DNA of 64,000 nucleotides from positions 124,001 through 188,000 of the forward strand of contig OZ248407.1 in assembly GCA_965234325.1 (NCBI GenBank). Direction: 5' to 3'. This DNA comes from Limnohabitans kasalickyi. GTDB taxonomy: Bacteria; Pseudomonadota; Gammaproteobacteria; Burkholderiales; Burkholderiaceae_C. Below, piece after piece: positions 33,932 through 41,614 of this stretch (within the stretch, counting starts at the first letter, position 1; each line of letters opens with the position of its first letter). The notes under the pieces are model-generated. The model had not been told where the DNA came from and did not search any database. It was given only the letters and a program-made list of their open reading frames with translations. The position numbers and the translations under genes were made by a program.

Positions 33932-35122
33932 ATGTTGAAGTTTGACGTTCTCACCAAAGACGCCCCTGCCGCCGACGGCAGCTATGCGGGCAGCCACGCA
34001 CGCCGCGGCACACTCACGCTCAACCATGGCGTGGTGCAAACGCCCATCTTCATGCCCGTGGGCACCTACGGCACCGTCAAAGGCGTGATGCCTCGCAGCC
34101 TCGAAGAAATGGGCGCACAAATCATTTTGGGTAACACCTTTCACCTGTGGATGCGCCCCGGCCTGGACGTGATGCAAAGCTTTGGTGGCCTGCACGAGTT
34201 TGAGCGTTGGAACAAACCCATCCTCACGGACAGCGGTGGTTTTCAGGTGTGGTCACTCGGCGCGATGCGCAAGATCACCGAAGAAGGCGTGACGTTTGCA
34301 TCGCCCGTGAACGGCGACAAGCTGTTCATGTCGCCCGAGGTGAGCATGCAAATTCAAACCACGCTCAACAGCGACATCGTGATGCAGCTGGACGAGTGCA
34401 CGCCGTACGAAACCAAAGGCCATCTCACCACCGAAGCAGAAGCCCGCAAGTCGATGGAAATGAGCCGCCGCTGGGCCGTGCGCAGCAAGGACGAATTTGC
34501 GCGCTTAGAAAACCCCAATGCGCTGTTTGGCATCGTGCAAGGCGGCATGTTCACCAACCTGCGCCAAGAGTCGCTGGACGCACTGGTGGACATGAACTTC
34601 CCCGGCTACGCCATTGGCGGCGTGAGCGTGGGCGAGCCCAAAGACGAAATGCTAGAAATCATGGCGCACACGCCACACCGTTTGCCCGAGCACAAGCCGC
34701 GCTACCTGATGGGCGTGGGCACCCCCGAAGACTTGGTGCAAGGCGTGGCCGATGGCGTGGACATGTTTGACTGCGTCATGCCCACACGCAACGCGCGCAA
34801 CGGCACTTTGTTCACTCGTTTCGGCGATTTGAAAATTCGCAACGCCCGCCACAAAGCCGACCACGGTCCGCTGGACAGCACATGTACGTGCTATGCCTGC
34901 GCAGGCCACACGCGACCTGACGGCACAACGAGTGGTGGCTTTAGCCGAGCCTACTTGCACCACCTCGACCGCTGCGGCGAGATGCTCGGCCCTATGCTGG
35001 CCACCGTGCACAACCTGCATTACTACCTCAACCTGATGCGCGAGGTGCGCGAGGCTTTGGACGCGGGCCAATTTGGTACGTTCCGAGCCCAGTTCAAAGC
35101 AGATCGCGCACGCGGCGTGTAA
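33932..35122 (+). CDS. tgt: Queuine tRNA-guanosine(34) transglycosylase
   Basis: 396 residues. It exchanges G34 of tRNAs with GUN anticodons for preQ1. Catalytic segments LTDSGGFQVWSLG and MPTRNARNGTLFT are present, and the zinc site uses CTCYAC and the His pair in AYLHHLD. Compared with E. coli, about a dozen residues (TRPDGTTSGG region) are inserted between the zinc cysteines and the histidines, accounting for part of the extra length. It forms an operon with queA. Confidence 0.96.
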   Translation: MLKFDVLTKDAPAADGSYAGSHARRGTLTLNHGVVQTPIFMPVGTYGTVKGVMPRSLEEMGAQIILGNTFHLWMRPGLDVMQSFGGLHEFERWNKPILTDSGGFQVWSLGAMRKITEEGVTFASPVNGDKLFMSPEVSMQIQTTLNSDIVMQLDECTPYETKGHLTTEAEARKSMEMSRRWAVRSKDEFARLENPNALFGIVQGGMFTNLRQESLDALVDMNFPGYAIGGVSVGEPKDEMLEIMAHTPHRLPEHKPRYLMGVGTPEDLVQGVADGVDMFDCVMPTRNARNGTLFTRFGDLKIRNARHKADHGPLDSTCTCYACAGHTRPDGTTSGGFSRAYLHHLDRCGEMLGPMLATVHNLHYYLNLMREVREALDAGQFGTFRAQFKADRARGV

Positions 35123-35125
35123 ACC

Positions 35126-35139
35126 GCCCCGCAAGGGGC
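35126..35139. repeat. Small GCAA-loop hairpin between tgt and the FIST gene
   Basis: GCCCC and GGGGC close a GCAA tetraloop in the 27-base gap between convergent stop codons. It has no T-tract, so it would be a weak terminator at best. Confidence 0.4.
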
Positions 35140-35149
35140 TAAACGGCGA

Positions 35150-36442
35150 TCACGCCTCCGTGGTGAACACCGTCAACACGCCGGTATAACCGTGCAACTC
35201 TTGGTGCGCAATTTCGCCGCCAGCAAAAAAGCCCACCAAAGGCACATCGCCCAAAGCACGACGCACGATGTGCATCTCGGCACTGGGCGCGCCAAAATGC
35301 GGACCACCACGCCCTGCGCAACTGACGTAAATGGCACCCGCCATGCGCCCCGCCGGATGCGGCATGGCTGAAGTCTCGGCGCTCAAAACGCCGGCCAACT
35401 CCGCCGTCATTTCTTCGGGCTCTAGAGCCTCGCGTATTTCCGCACAGATGCGCGTCAAATCGGCGCGTGCAGCTGCGGCGTTACGTTGGCAAAACGTCAA
35501 GCGCATGCCCGCCTCCACAGGCTGGCCAACGGCCACCGCTTCTTTATCAGGATCAATGCCAATGATGTGACGCACCAACACCGCCTCGTCAAACTCGCCC
35601 GTGCGCTTGATGGCGGGGTGGCCTGGGGCGTCTTGTGCGGCAGAAAGGCCCACCAAGGTCGAACGCACCTTCGGGATGGCCGTCTGTCGATCGGCGATGT
35701 TGATTTGCAGGTCGCGCTCTAAAACCGACATCGCTGACTCACCGTCCAGCGTGAGCACCACATTGTTGTCGGCGCGAGTGATGGTGTGCACCTTGGCCAC
35801 CGGCACACACCCTTGCGTGACGCGCGAAATCATGGCCACCTCAGCATCAAACGCCACACCACTCAAACCGCCATGAAACACCCCTGTGGCTTGGCCTTGA
35901 CCGGCCACATTGCCGTCGCCATTCAACGCAAACTGAACCACATCTGTGCGACTGGATGCCAGCCCCCCAAATACATAACCACTGGCCGTGCGTTGCGCCA
36001 ACTCGGCAATCAGCTCAGGCACATCAGGCGTCTGCGCATCGGCATGCAAGAGCGCGGTGTGCGGCTCGAAATGGCTGCCGCGCAAACTACCTGTGCCGGC
36101 ATGCGCGAGCGGGGCCACGCCGCTGAACACACGGTAGTGTTCGGGCGCAATGTCACACAACATCACGCTCAAAGCGGGCTCGTCAAAGTACTCCACGTTG
36201 TTGGCCGCAATACCCACGCCCACCGTGCCTGACCAGTCGGTCACCTCGGGCAACTCAGCACTCAAGAACGACAGGATGTTGGCGGCTTCGGAGGCGTAGC
36301 GGTCCGTGATGTAGAGCAAGCCCAAGTGCGGCGCAGAGGCGTAGTCGGGCAGTGCCATGTGGGCACGCAATTGCGCCAGCACCAAGCCAGCCGCCATTTG
36401 CCATTGCGGGTGCGTGGCGTGACCATAGGGAAAGAGCTTCAT
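35150..36442 (-). CDS. FIST domain protein
   Basis: 430 residues spanning FIST_N and FIST_C, a sensor fold thought to bind small ligands such as amino acids. The N-terminal part has SAPHLGLLYITDRYASEAANILSFL and WSGTVGVGIAANNVEYFDEPA; the C-terminal part ends GAIYVSCAGRGGPHFGAPSAEMHIVRRALGDVPLVGFFAGGEI, a characteristic FIST_C stretch. No signalling output domain is attached. Its ATG overlaps the PhaM-like stop (ATGA), so it is translationally coupled to it. Confidence 0.85.
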   Translation of the reverse strand: MKLFPYGHATHPQWQMAAGLVLAQLRAHMALPDYASAPHLGLLYITDRYASEAANILSFLSAELPEVTDWSGTVGVGIAANNVEYFDEPALSVMLCDIAPEHYRVFSGVAPLAHAGTGSLRGSHFEPHTALLHADAQTPDVPELIAELAQRTASGYVFGGLASSRTDVVQFALNGDGNVAGQGQATGVFHGGLSGVAFDAEVAMISRVTQGCVPVAKVHTITRADNNVVLTLDGESAMSVLERDLQINIADRQTAIPKVRSTLVGLSAAQDAPGHPAIKRTGEFDEAVLVRHIIGIDPDKEAVAVGQPVEAGMRLTFCQRNAAAARADLTRICAEIREALEPEEMTAELAGVLSAETSAMPHPAGRMAGAIYVSCAGRGGPHFGAPSAEMHIVRRALGDVPLVGFFAGGEIAHQELHGYTGVLTVFTTEA

Positions 36443-37170
36443 CGTGCGGCCGGTTTGCTGTTGCGTGTGCCAGCGGTTTTTGTAGCTGTTTTTGCTGCGG
36501 GCTTGGCAGCACTCGCTCGCTTCGCCGCAGGTTTGCGCACACGCTTCGCCGCTGGCTTGGTCTTCGCTTTAGGTGAGGTGGCGGCCTTCGCAGACGGGGT
36601 CTTTGCTGCGCTAGCGTTGGTGTGTGCACTGGCACGCTGGGCCATGTCGGTCATGGCGTGCTTGGCGATGTTTTGGAACTGATCCGTCAGCGCACCCCAC
36701 CAATGCGCAGGGTCAATACCCGCCGCTTTGGTTTGACCTTCTTGCGGTTTGGCCTCTGGCTCGGGTTCGGGAGCCGCTGCAGCTTGCGGCGCCGGTTCTG
36801 TAGCCGCTTCTGGTGCCGATGTGAAAGTAAAAGGCGATGCCGCGGTCGTCGCCTGAGGCTTGACTTTCAGCGACTCAGCCAAGTCGTTGAAACTCATGTT
36901 CATGCCTTTCAAGGTGGCCAAGGTCATGCGCTGAACTTCCAGCGCCTGAATGGTCGCCCCAACGGCCTTGGCGTTTTGCTCGAGCCAGAACTGCACCGTC
37001 TTCAACTCTTGAATGCGCTTTTCTAATTCTTCGGGGTCCAAGGTGGGCGCGACCCAGCCCGGGGTAGCTGCGGATGCTGCTGAAGCAGCAGCTCCACCCG
37101 GCGTGAGGTTCTTCAAAAAATCAAAGCCCGGTACGAACTGGGTGAAATCAAAACCGGCGGGGTGGGCCAT
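36439..37170 (-). CDS. phaM: PhaM-like polyhydroxyalkanoate granule protein
   Basis: 243 residues. The N-terminal half (FDFTQFVPGFDFLKNL, then DPEELEKRIQELKTVQFWLEQNAKAVGATIQALEVQRMTLATLKGM) matches PhaM, which activates PHB synthase and links granules to the nucleoid. The C-terminus (about 170-243) is a histone-H1-like tail of Lys/Ala/Pro repeats (KPAAKRVRKPAAKRASAAK), fitting DNA binding. A good AGGAG precedes the ATG. The PhaM assignment is from family resemblance, and no pha genes are in the window. Confidence 0.8.
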   Translation of the reverse strand: MAHPAGFDFTQFVPGFDFLKNLTPGGAAASAASAATPGWVAPTLDPEELEKRIQELKTVQFWLEQNAKAVGATIQALEVQRMTLATLKGMNMSFNDLAESLKVKPQATTAASPFTFTSAPEAATEPAPQAAAAPEPEPEAKPQEGQTKAAGIDPAHWWGALTDQFQNIAKHAMTDMAQRASAHTNASAAKTPSAKAATSPKAKTKPAAKRVRKPAAKRASAAKPAAKTATKTAGTRNSKPAAR

Positions 37171-37232
37171 GGCAGTCTCCTGTGTATGTCACCCCATTAA
37201 ACCAAAACCCCAAGCAAGCTTTGGCTGACAGC

Positions 37233-37742
37233 TCAATGCTTGTGATCGCTGTGTTTGTGTTCGCTGTGCTTGTGCGTGCTGTGGTCATGGCTGGGCATCG
37301 CGGGTGGCTGCATGCCCACCAACACTTTCAGCTCAACGTTGGACTTCACGCCTTTGGCATCTTGAAACGTCAGCGTCACAGGAACAGTGCTGTCTTTGAC
37401 CAACGGGGCCTTCAAGTCCATCAGCATCACGTGGTAACTGCCGGGCTTCAAGGCCACGGCTTTGCCAGCGGGCAGATCAAGGCCGTTGGGCAATGCCGCC
37501 ATCTTCATCACGTCTTTGTCCATCTTCATTTCATGAATTTCGGCCACACCCGCCACGGGGCTGCTCACGCCCACCAGTTTGGCGTTGTCTTTGGCGGTGA
37601 GGGTCATGAACGCGCCCGTGGCTTTTTGGCCCGTCACCGTGGCTCGCGCCCATGCGTCGGTAACGGTCACGTTTTGCGCGTAAGCGCTGACAGCACACAA
37701 GGTTGTGAGTGCGGCGGCGATGAGGTGGTTAGAGAATTTCAT
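37233..37742 (-). CDS. Periplasmic copper chaperone PCu(A)C, histidine-tailed
   Basis: 169 residues starting MKFSNHLIAAALTTLCAVSAYA, a signal peptide. The PCu(A)C copper site is clear: HEMKMDKDVMKM near residue 80 and YHVMLMDL near 115, giving the H-x-M and H-x-M ligands. It carries Cu(I) to cytochrome oxidase or other targets. The C-terminus is a His-rich tail, SHDHSTHKHSEHKHSDHKH, an extra metal-binding region. An ATG 99 bases upstream in frame is rejected because it lacks a signal peptide. It is the last gene of the copper cluster. Confidence 0.9.
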   Translation of the reverse strand: MKFSNHLIAAALTTLCAVSAYAQNVTVTDAWARATVTGQKATGAFMTLTAKDNAKLVGVSSPVAGVAEIHEMKMDKDVMKMAALPNGLDLPAGKAVALKPGSYHVMLMDLKAPLVKDSTVPVTLTFQDAKGVKSNVELKVLVGMQPPAMPSHDHSTHKHSEHKHSDHKH

Positions 37743-37776
37743 GGGGTCTACCGGGTGGGTGAATGGATCAATGGAC

Positions 37777-38259
37777 TCAGTGCTTGTGTGCATCAGGCTT
37801 AGGGGCTTCAACCCAGACGTCTGCCTGACACTCACCCGCACGGTTAAATTTGAGGGTCACTGGGAATTTGTCGCCCTGCTTGAGCGGTTTTTTCAGGTCG
37901 ATCAACATCAAATGGTAGCCGTTGGCTTGTCCGTGCTTGAACGTGACCTCATAGCCCGCTGGCAACTGCACCTCTGGCACTGCACGCATTTTCATGACGT
38001 TGTTGTCCATCGACATTTCGTGAATTTCTACCGTAGAAGCAACATCACTTTTGGCACCCAACAGCTGGTCCGCCTCTTTGCCATTGTTTTTGATGGCGAT
38101 GAAATAGGCAGCACCCACCTTGCTTCCAGCCAAGGTTGGCATGGCGTAAGGGTGTGCCACATTGAGGTCACCACACTTCAGGGCATGCGCCATGGCGCCT
38201 TGCGCAAAACCACCTAAACAAACGGCCAGCGCGAGGGCGCTGAGTTGATTGACTTTCAT
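37777..38259 (-). CDS. Periplasmic copper chaperone PCu(A)C, second copy
   Basis: 160 residues from MKVNQLSALALAVCLGGFAQGAMA. Copper ligands lie in HEMSMDNNVMKM and YHLMLIDLKKPL, as in the gene 34 bases downstream, so the two are tandem paralogues with quite different sequences elsewhere. It carries two cysteines not seen in the other copy (LKCGD and AGECQAD), perhaps a disulfide, and ends PDAHKH. The longer frame upstream adds a non-signal 40 residues and is rejected. The leader contains a 12-bp hairpin. Confidence 0.9.
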   Translation of the reverse strand: MKVNQLSALALAVCLGGFAQGAMAHALKCGDLNVAHPYAMPTLAGSKVGAAYFIAIKNNGKEADQLLGAKSDVASTVEIHEMSMDNNVMKMRAVPEVQLPAGYEVTFKHGQANGYHLMLIDLKKPLKQGDKFPVTLKFNRAGECQADVWVEAPKPDAHKH

Positions 38260-38289
38260 AGTGAACTCCTTGAAACGACGTGCAAATAC

Positions 38290-38319
38290 CCTCAAAAATC
38301 CAAACGTGGATTTTTGAGG
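38290..38319 (-). repeat. Strong hairpin between the YcnI-like gene and PCu(A)C
   Basis: CCTCAAAAATCC and GGATTTTTGAGG pair perfectly (12 bp) with a six-base loop, 31 bases before the PCu(A)C start codon. No U-tract follows; it may be a processing or stability element inside the operon. Confidence 0.55.
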
Positions 38320-38362
38320 ATGGGTTAAGTCCATCAATAAATGGATGGGGAAAGCATGTTGA

Positions 38363-38911
38363 TCAATGACGATGCTCATGTTTGGGCGCCGCTTGTATGT
38401 CCAGCAGCGCAGCCGGCGACTTCAATCCACGTGTGGATGTGCCGCTAACTGGAATTTCTGACCACTCGGTCTGACCACTTTCGCAAGTTTGCAACAGCTT
38501 GATCCACAAGGGGCCCACGGCGTCAGGCAAACGTCCCATGAACGCAAATTCATCGAATTGTTCATCAGGCAAATTGGCCTCTTTGCTGGCAGCCGTCCAA
38601 CGCAGCTCCACCACGTCTTCGGTCACGGTTTTACCGTGGCTGTTGTACGGTGTGGCAAGTTTGGCTTTGCGCGTTGCAAGGGTCCAGCCCGCTTTGGGCT
38701 GCGGCTTGGCGCCTTGAAACCCAGCGGGTATTTGAACGATGAGTCCATTGGTGGCAGAGCCATTGCAGCCGTGACCCACGCGAAGTGTGGCCTTGTAGTA
38801 GCTGCCGGCGATGGCTTTGGGCTCGGACAAAACAACGTGGGCCAGCGCAGGCGATAGTGCGCCCATCAGACATGAAACCATCGCGAATACGGAACGAAAT
38901 TGACACTTCAT
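38363..38911 (-). CDS. YcnI-like DUF1775 copper-binding protein
   Basis: 182 residues. The signal peptide ends SPALA, so the mature protein begins with His (HVVLSEPKAIAG); in YcnI this N-terminal histidine forms the copper brace. GHGCNGSATNGLIVQIPAGFQGAKPQPKAGW and the later WTAASKEANLPDEQFDEF are DUF1775 segments. The C-terminus ends APKHEHRH. It lies between a TonB-dependent receptor and PCu(A)C proteins, a common copper-acquisition neighbourhood. Confidence 0.88.
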   Translation of the reverse strand: MKCQFRSVFAMVSCLMGALSPALAHVVLSEPKAIAGSYYKATLRVGHGCNGSATNGLIVQIPAGFQGAKPQPKAGWTLATRKAKLATPYNSHGKTVTEDVVELRWTAASKEANLPDEQFDEFAFMGRLPDAVGPLWIKLLQTCESGQTEWSEIPVSGTSTRGLKSPAALLDIQAAPKHEHRH

Positions 38912-38933
38912 TTTTTCACCTCATGACTCAACA

Positions 38934-38963
38934 AAGGCTTGCATTGACCTCAATGCAAGCCTT
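38934..38963 (-). repeat. Hairpin after the TonB-dependent receptor gene
   Basis: AAGGCTTGCATTG and CAATGCAAGCCTT form a perfect 13-bp stem with a four-base loop, starting six bases beyond the receptor's stop codon. Only a TTTG tail follows on the transcribed strand, so it may be a partial terminator that reduces transcription into the YcnI-like gene. Confidence 0.6.
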
Positions 38964-38969
38964 CATGGA

Positions 38970-41084
38970 TTAATCAAATTTAGCCTCTACGCCAACGTAA
39001 ACAGAGCGGCCGTCACCTGGGTAATAGCGTCGACCATCCCCAGGAACGGTTGTGTAGTTGGCCGCGATGTTGGTGGTAGCGGCGTATTTTTTGCCCGTCA
39101 AATTGCGTGCGTCCAAGAACCAAGACCATTTCTTATCGATGGCTTGCCCCGCCTTGAACCCCAGAATTGCATAGCTGTCGTTGTAGACCGTGTTGGCGTA
39201 ATCCATGGGCGCTTTGCGTGGCACCCATTCAAATTTCGGCCCCACATAAGTCCGGGGTTTGCCACTCACTTCGGCCCCAAATCGGTAGAGCACCTCACCG
39301 CGCACGATGACAGGCGGAAAGCCTGGCAACACGTTGTTGGCCATGGTCGGGTTGTCCACAAATCGGAAATCGCTGTACAGCAGCGCCATGCGGGTATCGA
39401 CAGCTTTGTCGAACACATGGCTCACACCCAACTCCAGGCCTTGGTGCATCGTTTTGGGCACGTTGGTGGTGGTGGAGGTGGTGCAGTTCGCGTTTGAACA
39501 GGCCGTGAGAAACTCATTTTGCAAATTGGCGCGGTAGTAGGTGACATCCCAACCCAACCGATGCGCCCCTTGCTGTGCCTCTCCGCGCGTGCCGACCTCA
39601 AAGGTTGTTCCCGCTTGTGGCTTGAACGCTTGGTTGAGGGTGCCTGCCGTGCCAAAGATGGGCGCTTCAAAATTGCGACTGATGCTGGCAAACACTTGCT
39701 GCGCTGCCGACAGATCGTGCGTCACACCCACGCGTGGGCTCCATTGGCTGAAGGTGTAGTCGTAATTGTTGGAGGCCAATATCGTGTCCGACACCTTGCG
39801 GTTGGCTCGGTCATATTGCAGGGCTGCTGTCCAAGTGGTGCGGTCTGACGATTTGTATTTATCTTCGATGAAGAAACTGTCGTTTTTAGACTGCTGGTCG
39901 TAGCGGGATGTGGCCGCCCCCGTGGCTGCGCCTTGGTTGTTAGACGGCTTGGAGGTGCCTTGGGTTGAGCCCGTACTGGGCAAGTAGGCTACGCTGATTT
40001 GGTGTTGATCCAACAGTCGTGTGACCTTCAAATGCCCACCCAAGGTCTTGGCGTTTTGTTCGACGATGGCATCGATGGGGTGCCACAAGCTGTAGGTCAT
40101 GGCATAGGCAGCGAACTCATAAATGGTGTTGCCATCGCGCACAGAGGTTTTGTTGGCCACGCGCTGCGCATCCACATCGCGGCGACGGTTAGCTTCGACG
40201 CGGAAGGGGTAAACCGTCCCACTGTTCGTGGTTTGGCTGCTGGCGATGGAGGAGTCAGCCGCCAACTCATCTTTCGTCAAATAGCCTGGAAGCTGCGTAC
40301 GGCTTCGCACGGCCGCCACATAAAACCGCGACTCGATGTCCTTGCTCACCTTGACACCAAAGTTGCCCAAGATTTTTTGGTTTTCCATGTCGGCATGATC
40401 GCGAAAACCATTTTGTTGGGTTTGCGAGCCCGCCACGTAGTAGTCCCACACATTGCCGCTTGATGCCTCGGCTTTGGCAACACCTGACGTGGCGCCAAAC
40501 ACCTTGTTGTAGCCAAAGCTACCCACCTCGGCTCGCACCAAACTACCAGGGCTGCTATAGCCTGTAGGCGCAACAAAGTTAATGGCCCCACCCAAGGTGG
40601 TTGCGCCATAGGTGGTGGCATTGGGGCCACGTAACACTTCCACATAACGTGACGCATTGGGGTCAACGGTTTGCATGTCAAAGAAACCATCGGCGTAGTT
40701 GATCGGCACGCCGTCTTGCATCACCTTCGTGCCGAAGCTGTGATACGTGCGACTCAGCGCCGAACCCCGAATAGAGATGCGCGCCTCTTCAGAACCAAAG
40801 CGATCTTGAATGAAGACGCCGGGTGCCAGCCCCAAGCTGTCGCTCCACGTCGATTGGCGACCTTCGCGCACTTGGTTCAAGTCCACGATGGAAGCGCCAC
40901 CGGGAATGGCTTTGACGCTGTCCTTGGCAGTTTCAATGCTGCTTTGCGTCAGCGAGTCCGCCTTGCCCGTGATCACCACGGTGTTCAGAGAATTGTCTTG
41001 ATTCGTTTGGGCCATGGCGCCCGTTGAGATGGCCAACGCCAAAGAAAGGGCGAGGGGTGACAGAGAAAAATGCGTGTGTTTCAT
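38970..41084 (-). CDS. TonB-dependent outer-membrane receptor
   Basis: 704 residues. The signal peptide ends GAMAQTNQ; the plug domain runs to about residue 170 with DSLGLAPGVFIQDRFGSEEARISIRGS and VEVLRGPNATTYGATTLGGAINFV; the rest is a 22-strand barrel ending YVGVEAKFD. It imports a ligand across the outer membrane using TonB energy. The neighbours (DUF2946 upstream, YcnI-like and PCu(A)C downstream) point to copper or a copper complex, which is inference; the plug itself does not identify the ligand. Confidence 0.9.
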   Translation of the reverse strand: MKHTHFSLSPLALSLALAISTGAMAQTNQDNSLNTVVITGKADSLTQSSIETAKDSVKAIPGGASIVDLNQVREGRQSTWSDSLGLAPGVFIQDRFGSEEARISIRGSALSRTYHSFGTKVMQDGVPINYADGFFDMQTVDPNASRYVEVLRGPNATTYGATTLGGAINFVAPTGYSSPGSLVRAEVGSFGYNKVFGATSGVAKAEASSGNVWDYYVAGSQTQQNGFRDHADMENQKILGNFGVKVSKDIESRFYVAAVRSRTQLPGYLTKDELAADSSIASSQTTNSGTVYPFRVEANRRRDVDAQRVANKTSVRDGNTIYEFAAYAMTYSLWHPIDAIVEQNAKTLGGHLKVTRLLDQHQISVAYLPSTGSTQGTSKPSNNQGAATGAATSRYDQQSKNDSFFIEDKYKSSDRTTWTAALQYDRANRKVSDTILASNNYDYTFSQWSPRVGVTHDLSAAQQVFASISRNFEAPIFGTAGTLNQAFKPQAGTTFEVGTRGEAQQGAHRLGWDVTYYRANLQNEFLTACSNANCTTSTTTNVPKTMHQGLELGVSHVFDKAVDTRMALLYSDFRFVDNPTMANNVLPGFPPVIVRGEVLYRFGAEVSGKPRTYVGPKFEWVPRKAPMDYANTVYNDSYAILGFKAGQAIDKKWSWFLDARNLTGKKYAATTNIAANYTTVPGDGRRYYPGDGRSVYVGVEAKFD

Positions 41085-41223
41085 GAATGACTTTCAATGC
41101 GCGCACGGCTCACTTCATAAGTGACGGCAACGCCTCAGATATTTCGGCCCCATGCATACGCCTCGGCGCAGCAAAAAGCCAACCAACTAAGCCAAAGCTC
41201 AACGCCTTGACCCGCTTAAAACA

Positions 41224-41589
41224 TCAGAGTGAAAGTGCAGGTGGCCCGCGGGAGGGCATCGGCGGGGAGGTGACAGAGGCAATGTGTGCCGCTGCGAGAG
41301 GCTCAAGCGCATGGGCCAGCGCAGAAGGCGCAGGCTGCTTGAGCGAGGTGTTCAACGCAGGAGGCGGCGCTGAAAGAGAGGCACACAACGGGCAATCCAA
41401 CGTGAGGTTGGTGGCGGCCACATCGGCATCGTCGCCCTGCACCACCAGCTTCATGCTGCCGGTGCTGGTACACACCAAGTCCATCGCTTGAGGGTGGACC
41501 ATGGGCGATGCAATGGCCACACCGACCGACAACGCAAACCACACCAGCACGAGGCGGGTGACGTTGAGGGCGTTGCGGAGGTGTTGCAT
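41224..41589 (-). CDS. DUF2946-type exported protein
   Basis: 121 residues from MQHLRNALNVTRLVLVWFALSVGVAIASP, an uncleaved or cleaved signal. The CPLC motif in LDCPLCASLSAPPP is the DUF2946 mark (CPxC), suggesting metal handling. A longer frame upstream lacks a signal and is rejected. It heads the copper cluster, 139 bases before the TonB-dependent receptor and 25 bases after the triheme cytochrome gene. Confidence 0.75.
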   Translation of the reverse strand: MQHLRNALNVTRLVLVWFALSVGVAIASPMVHPQAMDLVCTSTGSMKLVVQGDDADVAATNLTLDCPLCASLSAPPPALNTSLKQPAPSALAHALEPLAAAHIASVTSPPMPSRGPPALSL

Positions 41590-41614
41590 GGGCACAGATT
41601 CTAGCGGTGCGCTT

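Noticed and set aside
35126..35139. The GCAA hairpin between tgt and the FIST gene as a terminator
   Set aside because: The stem has five pairs and no T-tract on either strand, so it is listed only as a small repeat.
41085..41223. Possible cobalamin riboswitch before the TonB-dependent receptor
   Set aside because: I looked for a B12-box and supporting stems on the minus strand and found none; the neighbours suggest copper rather than vitamin B12.
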